A stretch of 64,000 nucleotides of DNA, from assembly GCF_024138145.1 (NCBI RefSeq), contig NZ_CP099997.1, positions 1,364,001-1,428,000 on the forward strand. The letters run 5' to 3'. Under the pieces are notes generated by a model. That model worked only from the letters and a program-made list of their open reading frames with translations. It was not told where the DNA came from and ran no database searches. The stretch is from Natronosalvus halobius (GTDB lineage Archaea; Halobacteriota; Halobacteria; Halobacteriales; Natrialbaceae). Positions 1 to 7,466 of this stretch are shown in pieces. Made by a program: the position numbers and the translations under genes. Each line of letters opens with the position of its first letter. The first letter of the stretch is position 1.

Positions 1-224
1 GCGGCAGCGAGTCGCTCGAATCGTCCCAGGTCGATGGGCTGTCGGGACTCGACAACGTCGACGCCGCGACGTACACGCTCCTGTTCTACCACGCGACGCT
101 CATTCAGGGGGCGCTCTCGGGGCTGATCGCCGGGCAGCTAAGCACAGGAGACGTGAAAGCCGGGGTGAAACACGCCGTGGCGATGGTCGCGCTCTCGTTC
201 GTGCTGTTTGCGGTCGTGATCTGA
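1..224 (+). CDS. Type II/IV secretion system F-type membrane protein (TadC/FlaJ-like), C-terminal end only
   Basis: The 5' end lies outside the window; about 73 codons remain. The visible part has an acidic linker, the segment YTLLFYHATLIQGALSGLIA, a GD-V-AG-KH motif and a final hydrophobic helix ending at the TGA. That tail is characteristic of the T2SF/TadC/FlaJ polytopic platform proteins of archaeal type IV pili and archaella, which work with a secretion ATPase to assemble pilins in the membrane. I infer the ATPase gene lies upstream, outside the window. FlaJ versus a pilus paralogue cannot be decided from the tail. A tandem repeat begins in its last codons. Confidence 0.7.
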   Translation, partial: GSESLESSQVDGLSGLDNVDAATYTLLFYHATLIQGALSGLIAGQLSTGDVKAGVKHAVAMVALSFVLFAVVI

Positions 225-288
225 GGAGTACCGTTCGTTGTCGTAGTCTGAGGTGACGTTCGCGGTCGGTAGTTGAAGAGTAACGTTC
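210..288. repeat. 27-bp degenerate tandem repeat, about 3 copies, starting in the TadC-like 3' end
   Basis: Units at 210-236, 237-261 and 262-288 share the pattern gcggtcgtag-ctgaggag-tacgttc. The first contains the last codons and TGA stop of the preceding gene; the others contain tga at the same place. It looks like serial duplication of the gene end. Copies differ by several substitutions and one 2-bp length change. Confidence 0.7.
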
Positions 289-401
289 GCGGCCGAGAGC
301 TATCGAGAGTTGAGCCAAAAGTCGAGCCAGAGCGGCCGCTACCGCCTTTCGTTCGTCGGTGTCGTACTCGAGTTACACCTCTCTACGGCGGCGTACTCGC
401 G

Positions 402-806
402 TCACTCCTCGCCAGTTTGGCCGTCGGTGTTTGTGTCGGAATCGTCGACGGTAATACGGCGAGGCTCGACGGGTTCGTCGTTCCCGCCCTTGCCGCCGCC
501 GACTGGAATCTTCGTCTGCAACTCGCTGGCGAACGACTGGACCCGGTCGAGCAGCGTTTCGACTTCCTGTTCGAACTCCTCGACGGATCGTTCGACGTAG
601 TGGACGCGCCGGGTCGGGATCCGCCGGATGATGTCGTGGCCATCCTCGTCCTCGTCGGTCTTGATGATCCAGTGGTCCTGGAAGTACGCGACGTGTTCGT
701 TCGGGATCGTCTTCCTGACGGTTCCCTCCTCCGGTTCTTCGTAGACGATCGTGGCCTCGCCGAGATCGCGTTGGATCTCGAGGTCGTCGTCGACAACGTC
801 GGTCAT
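402..806 (-). CDS. Conserved haloarchaeal protein of unknown function
   Basis: 134 residues starting MTDVVDDDLEIQRDLGEATI. No membrane segment or signal peptide. A compact N-terminal domain (about residues 5-75) is rich in charged beta-strand-like segments (TIVYEEPEEGTVRKTIPN, HVAYFQDHWIIKTDEDE), followed by a predicted helix (VERSVEEFEQEVETLLDRVQ) and a polar Gly/Glu tail. The ATG at 806 is preferred over longer upstream extensions because those are Arg/Ser-rich and atypical of this acidic proteome. It is divergent from the methyltransferase gene, with a 190-bp shared upstream region. I do not recognise a function. Confidence 0.7.
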   Translation of the reverse strand: MTDVVDDDLEIQRDLGEATIVYEEPEEGTVRKTIPNEHVAYFQDHWIIKTDEDEDGHDIIRRIPTRRVHYVERSVEEFEQEVETLLDRVQSFASELQTKIPVGGGKGGNDEPVEPRRITVDDSDTNTDGQTGEE

Positions 807-996
807 GGACGAACGTGCGCCACGAGTGGGTGTAGGGATTGTGCTTGCAACGAAGCAGTCAGCCAGCGGCCAGAGAAGCCGATGGATTCTATGACCTCTG
901 GCAGTACCGACACTGCGCATCGACCGACGCGTTCGAACGGGCCCGCCACCGGCAGGAACGAACGTTTTTGGTTCGACACCACCGACCTCGAGCCAG

Positions 997-1653
997 ATGG
1001 ACAGACGGAGCGAGGTACGGGAGACATACGATCGGATCGCCACCCACTTCGCCTCTACGCGCGAGTACGCCTGGCCCGAGGTGGAGGCGTTCGTCGACGA
1101 GTACGTCGGCAGTGCAGACGACCCGGAACTCGGTCTCGACCTCGGCTGTGGCAACTGCCGCCACGCCGAAGTGCTCGCCGAACGGCTCCAGCGCGTCGTC
1201 GGCCTGGACGTTAGCCGCGGGTTACTCGAGACCGGTCGGGACCGTGCCCTGGAGCGTGGATTCTCGGTGGATCTCGTTCTCGTACAGGGGGAGGCCGCGT
1301 CCCTTCCGCTCCGAAGCGACATCGTGGACGCTGCCGTCTACGTCGCGACGATTCACCACCTGCCGACCAGGAGGGCGCGCGTGGCGAGCCTCGACGAACT
1401 CGCTCGGGTGCTCGACCCCCAGGGCATTGCCCTCGTAAGCGCCTGGAGCACCGCCCACGACGCCTTCGAGGAGACCACGGGCTTCGATACAACCGTCGAG
1501 TGGACGCTCCCCGGTGGCGAGGCAGTCGATCGCTTCTACCACATCTACGATCCCGACGAGTTCGAGGCCGATCTCGAGACGAGCGCGCTCGAAACCGTCT
1601 CTCTCGAGATCTCGAGCGGCAACTGCTACGCGGTGGTTCAGCCTCGTTCCTGA
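997..1653 (+). CDS. Class I SAM-dependent methyltransferase
   Basis: 218 residues. Motif I LGLDLGCGNCRHAEVLAE (about residues 46-62) binds S-adenosylmethionine, followed by the post-I acidic position in VVGLDVSRG. A VYVATIHHLP segment and the DELARVLDPQGIALVS strand are typical of the Methyltransf_11 fold. The opening, YDRIATHFASTREYAWPEV, closely resembles the Trm9/ALKBH8-type methyltransferases that modify wobble uridines in tRNA, so tRNA modification is a reasonable inference but not proven; small-molecule methylation remains possible. It is followed after 77 bp by a small conserved gene on the same strand. Confidence 0.82.
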   Translation: MDRRSEVRETYDRIATHFASTREYAWPEVEAFVDEYVGSADDPELGLDLGCGNCRHAEVLAERLQRVVGLDVSRGLLETGRDRALERGFSVDLVLVQGEAASLPLRSDIVDAAVYVATIHHLPTRRARVASLDELARVLDPQGIALVSAWSTAHDAFEETTGFDTTVEWTLPGGEAVDRFYHIYDPDEFEADLETSALETVSLEISSGNCYAVVQPRS

Positions 1654-1730
1654 CTCGGGTCGGCGATGGCTCGAAGACTGCCGAGAGCGAAACCGGTACC
1701 GTTTCTCCCTCCCACCGTCTCGAGACACAC

Positions 1731-2027
1731 ATGGCCGATCTGAATCCCATCGCGAAGCGCATCCACAACGTCTCGCCCAGGCCGGTTCGGCTCACCCTCG
1801 ATGACGGAACCGAGGCCGTGTTCGAGATGGACTGGGTGGAGTTCTTCCAGCAGGAGTTCAAAGCCGAAGGAAGCCGTGAGGACGAACCCGACGTCGAGTA
1901 CCGGTTCGTCTCGAGCGCGGACAACGAGTCCGTCCTCGTCGGTCGCCGGGCGTCGAGGGAGGAGGGGGACGAGGAGGGCTGGTCGATGGTCGGACGCGTG
2001 CTCGAGGCCGAGGCGGCCGACGAGTAG
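1731..2027 (+). CDS. Small conserved haloarchaeal protein
   Basis: 98 residues beginning MADLNPIAKRIHNVSPRP. The N-terminal half reads VRLTLDDGTEAVFEMDWVEF, a beta-rich pattern resembling small Sm/translation-type barrels, then an acidic loop and VEYRFVSSADNESVLVGRR. No Cys, no membrane segment, strongly acidic C terminus. The ATG at 1731 is chosen because upstream in-frame sequence overlaps the methyltransferase and is Arg-rich. Function unknown; it could be co-transcribed with the methyltransferase upstream. Confidence 0.7.
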   Translation: MADLNPIAKRIHNVSPRPVRLTLDDGTEAVFEMDWVEFFQQEFKAEGSREDEPDVEYRFVSSADNESVLVGRRASREEGDEEGWSMVGRVLEAEAADE

Positions 2028-2060
2028 CGAGTCGGCACCGCCGGTCGATCACCTCGATCG

Positions 2061-2927
2061 TCACTCCGGCGGTCCCCGCCACGCCGTCGCGTCGTCAGCC
2101 GGTTCGTAGCCGATGACCTCGCGTGCGTGCTCGAGGTCGAACCAGCTTCGGTCGCTCGCACTGCGGCCGTAGAAGACGTCGAACTCGCCCCGTTCGTCGA
2201 CAGCCTCGTCTCGAGCAGCCCCGCGCTCGAGACAGCGAGCGACCTCCCGGGCGAGGTCCCGACGCGACTGCCACAGACACTTCTGGCGGGCGACCTGCTC
2301 CTCGTAATCATCGCTGTCTCGCTCGAAGTCACCCCGGTCAACGCCGCGCTCGGCGTCCCCGTAGGGGTGGTCGTACTCTGGATCGCGAACCGAACCGATC
2401 CGAATCGCGTAGCAGTTCACTCCGTGGGCGTCCGCCGCCAGCTGCCCCATCGCTTCGCCGAATACCTTGACGACGCCGTAGCGGGAGTCGGGCCGCGGCG
2501 AGACGGTGTGATCGACCAGGAGGTCGTAATCCGTTCCGTAAATCTCGGGAGCGTTCTGCACTTCGTACATGCCGACCGCGTGGTTCGAGGATGCGTAGAC
2601 GACCGTGTCGACGCCCTCGCTGGTCGCCGCTTCGAAGACGTTGCCGATCGCCTGGCAACTCGCGGCGAACCCCTCGCTCCAGGCGAGCGATTTCGATCCT
2701 GGACCACCGAGGAAGTCGGGCATCCCCAGGTGGATGACGGCGTCCTGGTCGACCATCGCCTCCTGGACGGTCGCGTAGTCGGTGACATCGCCCATCGTCG
2801 TCTCGCACGTTGGATGGGGTTCGATGTCGATCCAGGTGGGCTCGAGGCCGGTTTCGAGTTCGGACTCGAGGTGTTCGCGGAGTGCGGTGCCGACAGTACC
2901 ATTGGCGCCGGTGACCAGGACGTTCAT
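2061..2927 (-). CDS. NAD-dependent epimerase/dehydratase, extended SDR related to archaeal Azf and uronate dehydrogenases
   Basis: 288 residues. N-terminal Rossmann motif VLVTGANGTVGTAL, acidic residue after strand 2 (WIDIEPHP) favouring NAD, and DVTD. The catalytic region VVYASSNHAVGMYE plus RYGVVKVFGE supplies the S...YxxxK arrangement. SSNHAVG followed by a Y-G-V-x-K helix and RIG resembles the haloarchaeal glucose-6-phosphate dehydrogenase Azf and uronate dehydrogenases, so a sugar or sugar-acid oxidation is likely; the exact substrate is not readable. It ends 33 bp from the convergent small gene at 1731-2027. About 250 bp of unassigned sequence precede its start. Confidence 0.8.
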   Translation of the reverse strand: MNVLVTGANGTVGTALREHLESELETGLEPTWIDIEPHPTCETTMGDVTDYATVQEAMVDQDAVIHLGMPDFLGGPGSKSLAWSEGFAASCQAIGNVFEAATSEGVDTVVYASSNHAVGMYEVQNAPEIYGTDYDLLVDHTVSPRPDSRYGVVKVFGEAMGQLAADAHGVNCYAIRIGSVRDPEYDHPYGDAERGVDRGDFERDSDDYEEQVARQKCLWQSRRDLAREVARCLERGAARDEAVDERGEFDVFYGRSASDRSWFDLEHAREVIGYEPADDATAWRGPPE

Positions 2928-3174
2928 ACGAACTGTACGAGAGCCTCGTACAAAGCGTTCAGTGAGAGAGTCCCGACCTCTAACTCAAGGTGACTCTGGC
3001 CATCGATCACGAATCGCCGCCTGAGACTGTTCACCAGTAAAGCAGCTTCGTCGAGATCATTCGTACATGGTACTATTTGCCTGCTGAATATCGAGGGTTG
3101 GTTCAGCACTCATCTCGAACGAAGTTTCGCCTACTCGCTTTCGTTGGTGGTCAAGACGCACAACCGGGGCAATG
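2928..3174. other. Intergenic, no convincing gene
   Basis: A 247-bp stretch between two minus-strand genes. It is less GC-rich than its neighbours. A 61-codon minus-strand frame overlapping the SDR start is present but has no recognisable domain or usable start context, so I leave it unassigned. Confidence 0.5.
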
Positions 3175-3621
3175 CTACTGTGCTGTCTCATCGATGGCCC
3201 TGACAAACTCCTCGGTGTGTTGTGATCCGACGAGGATTGCCCGCCCGTTCGTCCGTTCGATCCAGACCCCCTGATCGCCACTGACGTTGTAAGCGAGTTT
3301 CCCGGGTGCCCACCGGATTCCCCAGCCGCCAAACTCACGAAGTGGCCTGTACCGTTTCGACTCGTATCGCTCGATCTCCGACCACGAAATTCGACGGAAC
3401 GATCGGTGAAGAGGCCACATTTTGAGATAGATGCCGTCGGCTCTCACTTCGGTCTGGAGACGAAGACTGTAGATGAGTCCAGCGATCGCGCCGATAACCA
3501 TGAGTCCTCCCCACGATACGGGCCCCAACACGAGCATGAGAAACGCGATACCGCCGAGAAGCGCCCAGATCCACGGCTGGCGAAACTGTTGTACTTCACG
3601 AAATGCTGGCTCTCTATCCAT
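3175..3621 (-). CDS. Small membrane protein, DUF6141-like
   Basis: 148 residues from MDREPAFREVQQFRQPWIWA. Two adjacent hydrophobic helices (about residues 17-37 and 43-60, separated by PVSWGG) are followed by a soluble domain with LRLQTEVRADGIYLKMWP, a SEIERYESKRYRPLREFGGW motif and an ending GVWIERTNGRAILVGSQ. This two-helix plus PH-like beta domain is typical of DUF6141/bPH-like membrane proteins. The ATG at 3621 is preferred over an in-frame upstream start because the hydrophobic core follows directly. No function is known. Confidence 0.7.
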   Translation of the reverse strand: MDREPAFREVQQFRQPWIWALLGGIAFLMLVLGPVSWGGLMVIGAIAGLIYSLRLQTEVRADGIYLKMWPLHRSFRRISWSEIERYESKRYRPLREFGGWGIRWAPGKLAYNVSGDQGVWIERTNGRAILVGSQHTEEFVRAIDETAQ

Positions 3622-3975
3622 GAGTGAGTTGTTTGGAATTGCCGCTACTCGATAATGGCTTCTCCGGATATCGAGATGCGATCGTGCCACATTCGCGCTC
3701 TGTATTCAGCACGACCGCTGAAACATATCTCTGGCAGCGGAATTCAACAAGGCCGATAAATCGAAATCGGTGTGCTACTCGAGACCCGATTACTCGAGAT
3801 CAGGACTCTCAGGTGTCGTTTGTGCTCGAGAGAGGACCATTGCTTGAGAGGTGTGTCGTCCACCGACTGCGCGGTCCAGGATTTGAACTCGATGGCGAGA
3901 CCTCACTCCACTCGGTCTCGCGTAGTTCGAATCCTGAAATCGCGCATTTTCTCCTCACGTCCGTTCGTCGAAAAG
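3622..3975. other. Intergenic region downstream of tRNA-Gly holding a tRNA-derived palindrome
   Basis: A 354-bp gap without a protein gene. Its notable content is the 79-nt imperfect palindrome at 3868-3946. The rest, including several 'ctcgaga' motifs around 3778-3840, shows no coding signal. Frames across it that read like GPGFEL or DLNPG are translations of tRNA T-arm sequence, not proteins. Confidence 0.6.
3868..3946 (-). repeat. 79-nt imperfect palindrome whose arms resemble the tRNA-Gly 3' end
   Basis: The left arm (3868-3902) read on the minus strand ends gttcaaatcctggaccgcgc then A. Over its final 21 nt this matches the neighbouring tRNA-Gly 3' end at all but one base (T for C in the T stem). 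The right arm (3912-3946) is its imperfect inverse: tgcgcg, caggatt(t/c)gaact and gcgagacc are shared, with small gaps between. The apex is an 8-bp gcgagacc/ggtctcgc stem. It has no anticodon arm, so it is not a functional tRNA. It may be the relic of an integration site or a tRNA-derived structured element. Confidence 0.7.
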
Positions 3976-4047
3976 TGCGCGGTCCGGGATTTGAACCCGG
4001 GTCATCAGCTTGGAAGGCTGAGGTCATAGCCGCTAGACCAACCACGC
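3976..4047 (-). tRNA. tRNA-Gly (anticodon UCC)
   Basis: The minus strand reads a 72-nt cloverleaf: acceptor GCGTGGT pairing with ACCGCGC plus discriminator A, D-loop with GGTCTAGCGG, anticodon stem TCAGC/GCTGA around the loop CTTCCAA (anticodon TCC, decoding GGA/GGG), and T arm CCGGGTTCAAATCCCGG. CCA is not encoded. There is no intron. It stands alone between a membrane protein gene and an alpha/beta hydrolase gene. Confidence 0.95.
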
Positions 4048-4072
4048 AGGCACCCGATTGTTGGGCACCCTG

Positions 4073-4079
4073 GTTTAAG
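4073..4079 (-). promoter_or_regulatory. Likely box A of tRNA-Gly
   Basis: The minus strand reads CTTAAAC about 26-32 nt before the tRNA 5' end, the expected archaeal TATA-box spacing, in an otherwise GC-rich context. Confidence 0.45.
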
Positions 4080-4168
4080 GGCGTTCCCTTTTCGGACGCT
4101 ACTTATACAGGGGACGCCCGGGATACACAAACCCTATCGATAAGGGCACGGGCGTCGAAGAATAGCTC

Positions 4169-5107
4169 ATGAAACTTCGATCCGCCCTCGGAGCGGCCGC
4201 CGGAACCGTCGGCCTGACCGCACTCGGGAACCGCCTCCTGGCGTCCCGCGCCAGGTCCCTCGAGAACCCCGTTCCCGGCGTCGAGCGTACCTACCACTGG
4301 CGAGGGATGGACGTTCGATACACGGTCGCCGGCGAACCGGACGCCCCGGACATGGTACTGGTTCACGGAATCCACGCCGCGGCGAGCGGGCGGGAGTTCG
4401 CCGACGTCGTCGAGGATCTCGCGGACACCTACCGAGTGACGGTCGTCGACCTCCCCGGATTCGGGCGCTCCGACCGCCCGCCACTCGTCTACTCGCACAA
4501 ACTCTACACGGAGTTCATGGAGGAGTTCCTCCGCGATCAGACCGAGACCCCGATCGTCGTCACCTCCTCGCTCTCGGCGTCGTTCGTCGTCGACGCCGCG
4601 TCCGAGGTCGACATCGAGCGCCTGATCCTGATCTGCCCGTTGGCCGATACCACCGAGCGCCGGCCGTGGATCCGGACACTGTTCCGGACCCCGCTCGTCG
4701 GCACCGCGCTGTTCAACGTCCTCGTGAGCAAACCCTCGACCCGGTACTTCTTCGAACGCGACGGGTACTACGACGCCGACCGGATCGACCCCGCGGCCCT
4801 GGAGTACGCCTGGCAGAGCGCCCACCAACCCGGGGCGAAGTACGCGCCGGCCTCGTTCGTCGCTGGCACGCTCGACCCCAGTTCCGACTTCGACCTGGCG
4901 ACCGAACTCGCGACTCTCGAGACTCCGACCACCCTGATCTGGGGCCGGGACGCCGAACTCGTCCCGCTCCGGGACGGCCGGGAACTCGCGGACGCCGCCG
5001 ACCTCGACCTCGTCGTCATCGACTACGCGACGCAGATGCCCCACGCCGAGCATCCGGAGAAGTTCCTCGAGTACGTCTCGGCGGAATTGCCACGGACGGA
5101 TTCCTGA
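4169..5107 (+). CDS. Alpha/beta-fold hydrolase
   Basis: 312 residues. A short N-terminal Ala/Gly-rich segment (residues 4-20) may be a membrane anchor. The core has VLVHGIHAAAS (oxyanion region), VVDLPGFGRSDRP, the nucleophile elbow SSLSAS (Ser about 136 in a Ser-x-Ser-x-Ser version of G-x-S-x-G), WGRDAELVP carrying the acid region, and QMPHAEHPEKF supplying the catalytic His. This is the chlorophyllase/MhpC-type lipase or esterase family; the substrate cannot be told. The VOC dioxygenase-like gene follows after 61 bp on the same strand. Confidence 0.82.
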   Translation: MKLRSALGAAAGTVGLTALGNRLLASRARSLENPVPGVERTYHWRGMDVRYTVAGEPDAPDMVLVHGIHAAASGREFADVVEDLADTYRVTVVDLPGFGRSDRPPLVYSHKLYTEFMEEFLRDQTETPIVVTSSLSASFVVDAASEVDIERLILICPLADTTERRPWIRTLFRTPLVGTALFNVLVSKPSTRYFFERDGYYDADRIDPAALEYAWQSAHQPGAKYAPASFVAGTLDPSSDFDLATELATLETPTTLIWGRDAELVPLRDGRELADAADLDLVVIDYATQMPHAEHPEKFLEYVSAELPRTDS

Positions 5108-5168
5108 TCCCGCGTTCGATCGAGCCGAGGCTACTCGAGCAAAATCCACATACGAGAGCAACCCGAAG

Positions 5169-6263
5169 ATGCTTACCGACACCCCCGGACTCCACCACGT
5201 CACGACGATCACGGGCCCGCCTCAGCCGACGCTCGACTTCTATCTCGAGACCCTCGGGCTGACCCTGTGCTGTCGGACGGTCAACTTCGAAGACATCCTC
5301 GTTCACCACCTCTACTTCGGCGACCCGTCGGCGACACCGGGAGCGATCCTGACCTGCTTTCCCTACGGCGATGTCGATCCAGGACGCCTCGGTGCGCCCC
5401 AGCCGACGGCCGTCGCCTTCACGGTCCCACCGGAGTCGATCTCGTCCTGGCGGCGGCGACTTGAGGGCCGGGGTCACGAGGTCGCGGAGAAATCCCGGTT
5501 CGACGAACGCGTGCTCTCGATCACCGATCCCGACGGAACGCCGATCGAACTCGTCGAGAGGTCGCCGCCGATTTCGAGGCCGTCACCGATCGAGGCACGG
5601 GAGGACGGCCCCGTTCCGCCGTCCGTCGGCATCCGCGGACTCGAAGGCGTGACGCTCACGCCGGTCGATCCCTACGCGACCGCGGCCACGCTCGAGACCC
5701 TGGGACTCGAGCGAGTCGGCCAGGAGGGAGACCGAATTCGCTATCGTGCAAGCGGTACTCACGCGAGAGTTATCGACGTCCTGGATCGATCCCTGCCGTA
5801 CGGCCGCGAGGGCCCGGGGACGATCCACCACGTCGCCGTCCGGGCTGCGAGCGTCGACGAACTCTACGAGTGGCACGGCCTGTTCCGTGAGCGGGGGTAC
5901 GACACGTCCCGGGTGAAAGACCGCCACTTCTATCACTCGCTGTACGTCCGCGGGCCGGGCGGCGTCCTGTTCGAGCTCGCGACCGATTCGCCGGGCTTCG
6001 ATGTCGCCGACTCGAGTTCCGACGCGCTGTACCTGCCACCCCGGTTCGAGGCCGACCGTGAACTGATCGAGAGCCAGTTACCGCCGGTGACGATTCCCGG
6101 TGGCGACGGGCGTGACGAGGGTACGTTGAGAGCCGATGAGACTGACGAGGTGGTGGCTGGCGAGACCGGCGAATCTGGAGCAAACGATACCGACGAAGCG
6201 GTGACAGACGAAACCGACGAAGCGGTGACAGACGAAACCGACGACCAGGTCGATCGGCCGTGA
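5169..6263 (+). CDS. Two-domain VOC-family ring-cleaving dioxygenase (MhqO-like)
   Basis: 364 residues. Two glyoxalase/extradiol modules: the first (about residues 4-140) begins GLHHVTTITGPPQPTLDFY with LTLCCRTVNFEDILVHHLYF and ends GTPIELVER; the second (about 155-290) has TIHHVAVRAASVDEL, HFYHSLYVRGPGG and VLFELATD. The His/Glu positions fit the metal-binding facial triad. The order and the TVN-(E/D)D phrase match the MhqO family, linked in bacteria to quinone and electrophile resistance. The acidic C-terminal tail holds a 24-bp tandem duplication (6196-6243) giving TDETDEAV twice. Its stop overlaps the GTG of an MhqD-like esterase, suggesting a coupled pathway. Physiological substrate not known. 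Confidence 0.8.
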   Translation: MLTDTPGLHHVTTITGPPQPTLDFYLETLGLTLCCRTVNFEDILVHHLYFGDPSATPGAILTCFPYGDVDPGRLGAPQPTAVAFTVPPESISSWRRRLEGRGHEVAEKSRFDERVLSITDPDGTPIELVERSPPISRPSPIEAREDGPVPPSVGIRGLEGVTLTPVDPYATAATLETLGLERVGQEGDRIRYRASGTHARVIDVLDRSLPYGREGPGTIHHVAVRAASVDELYEWHGLFRERGYDTSRVKDRHFYHSLYVRGPGGVLFELATDSPGFDVADSSSDALYLPPRFEADRELIESQLPPVTIPGGDGRDEGTLRADETDEVVAGETGESGANDTDEAVTDETDEAVTDETDDQVDRP

Positions 6264-6988
6264 CCGAGGATCGACCACCCTCGCACGCGACCGAGCCGAT
6301 ACTCCAGGCCGGAGCGCCGGCGGGGGCGAGCCGAGCCGCCCTCGTCGTCGTCCACGGCCGGGGCGCGACCGCACAGGGGGCGATCAACCTCTTCGAGCCG
6401 CTCTCGCGCCACGGCCTCGCCGTCTTCGCCCCACAGGCGTTTCGGGGCCGTTGGTATCCGTCGACGTCGACGCCTGAAACAGGACTCGAGCCGGACGACC
6501 CCTGGCTCGCGGCGAGCATCGACCGCGTCGAGACGTGTCTCGAACGAGCGGCGAGTGTCGGCATCGGTGCCGAGCGAACGGTGCTCGTCGGCTTCTCCCA
6601 GGGGGCTCGCGTCGTGGCCGGATTTCTGTGCCAGTTCCCTCGACGTTACGGCGGTGCCGGCATCCTCGCTGGAACGGTTCCTGGCGTCTCGAGCGAGTCC
6701 GACGGTTCGTCGGACCGCCAGTTGCGGTCTCGGCCCTGGCCGCAGTCTCAGTCCCGGCGTCGGCCACCCGACGGCTCGCTCGAGGGAACCCCAATCTTGC
6801 TCGCGTTCGGCGACGACGACCCGTACGTCTCCCCGGCGGCCGCGCGAGCGAGTGCGACGGTTCTCGAGGAATTGGGTGGCGACGTCGAGGTGATGTCGAC
6901 GCCGGACACCGGCCACGCCGTCAGCGACGAAGCGTTCGTCTGGTTCGAGCGACGGACCGAGGCGGTGCTCGAGTCGGCGACTCGGTAG
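6260..6988 (+). CDS. Phospholipase/carboxylesterase-family hydrolase (MhqD-like)
   Basis: 242 residues, GTG start overlapping the upstream stop by 4 bp (gtga), so probably translationally coupled. Alpha/beta fold: LVVVHGRGATAQ oxyanion loop, nucleophile elbow GFSQGARV (about residue 112), acid in AFGDDDPYVSP, and catalytic His in TPDTGHAVSDE. The family includes small carboxylesterases and MhqD. An Arg/Gln/Ser-rich insert at about residues 145-170 departs from the otherwise acidic protein and looks like a halophile-specific loop. Pairing with a ring-cleaving dioxygenase suggests hydrolysis of a ring-cleavage product; this is inference. Confidence 0.82.
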   Translation: MTEDRPPSHATEPILQAGAPAGASRAALVVVHGRGATAQGAINLFEPLSRHGLAVFAPQAFRGRWYPSTSTPETGLEPDDPWLAASIDRVETCLERAASVGIGAERTVLVGFSQGARVVAGFLCQFPRRYGGAGILAGTVPGVSSESDGSSDRQLRSRPWPQSQSRRRPPDGSLEGTPILLAFGDDDPYVSPAAARASATVLEELGGDVEVMSTPDTGHAVSDEAFVWFERRTEAVLESATR

Positions 6989-7004
6989 CGGGCCACTCGA
7001 ACGC

Positions 7005-7307
7005 CTACATTCCCATGTCCGCTGCAGGCTCCGGAACCGGGAGCTCGTGTGGCGCCACCCCCAGGCGTTCAGCAACGTGATCGAGGGCCATGTCGAACCC
7101 GTAGTAGCGCTCGAGTTCGTCGCCCGTCGCGGTCGGTCGAACCTTGAGCATCGCGTATCCCTCGCGATTCTGGGCGACCGCCGCCGTGGCTCCGCTGCGG
7201 TCGAACTCGAGCACTCGTTCGTCGCCCGTTTCGCTGTAGGTCGCGGTGATGCCATTTGCCTCGGCACGCGTATCGTCGGCGTCACTAGCCCCTCGCTCGT
7301 CGGTCAT
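7005..7307 (-). CDS. Conserved haloarchaeal protein of unknown function
   Basis: 100 residues starting MTDERGASDADDTRAEANGI. It contains ITATYSETGDERVLEFDRSG, TAAVAQNREGYAMLKVRP, a GDELERYYGFDMALDHVAE helix and the ending ELPVPEPAADMGM. No Cys or membrane segment. The ATG at 7307 is preferred to a longer upstream start whose sequence is not acidic. Divergent from the cupredoxin gene; convergent with the MhqD-like gene, 16 bp away. I do not recognise a function. Confidence 0.7.
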   Translation of the reverse strand: MTDERGASDADDTRAEANGITATYSETGDERVLEFDRSGATAAVAQNREGYAMLKVRPTATGDELERYYGFDMALDHVAERLGVAPHELPVPEPAADMGM

Positions 7308-7434
7308 ACGACGCGATTCCCGGGCCGGGTACGCGAAGGTATCGGTTCCCGACTCCTGGATAGGCAACTGACTCGGCTCGTCAGTCGTATCGAAGGGTGT
7401 GATAATCACTCCTTGATGAGAGTATGGATCCCGT

Positions 7435-7441
7435 ACTTATT
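7435..7441 (+). promoter_or_regulatory. TATA-like box of the cupredoxin gene
   Basis: acttatt is centred about 29 nt before the ATG at 7467, the spacing of haloarchaeal leaderless promoters. Confidence 0.5.
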
Positions 7442-7466
7442 CGACCGGTCCTCGAGTATCCACCCG

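Noticed and set aside
3868-3946. A second functional tRNA gene beside tRNA-Gly
   Set aside because: Only the T-arm/acceptor part resembles a tRNA; the sequence folds as one long hairpin with no D arm or anticodon arm.
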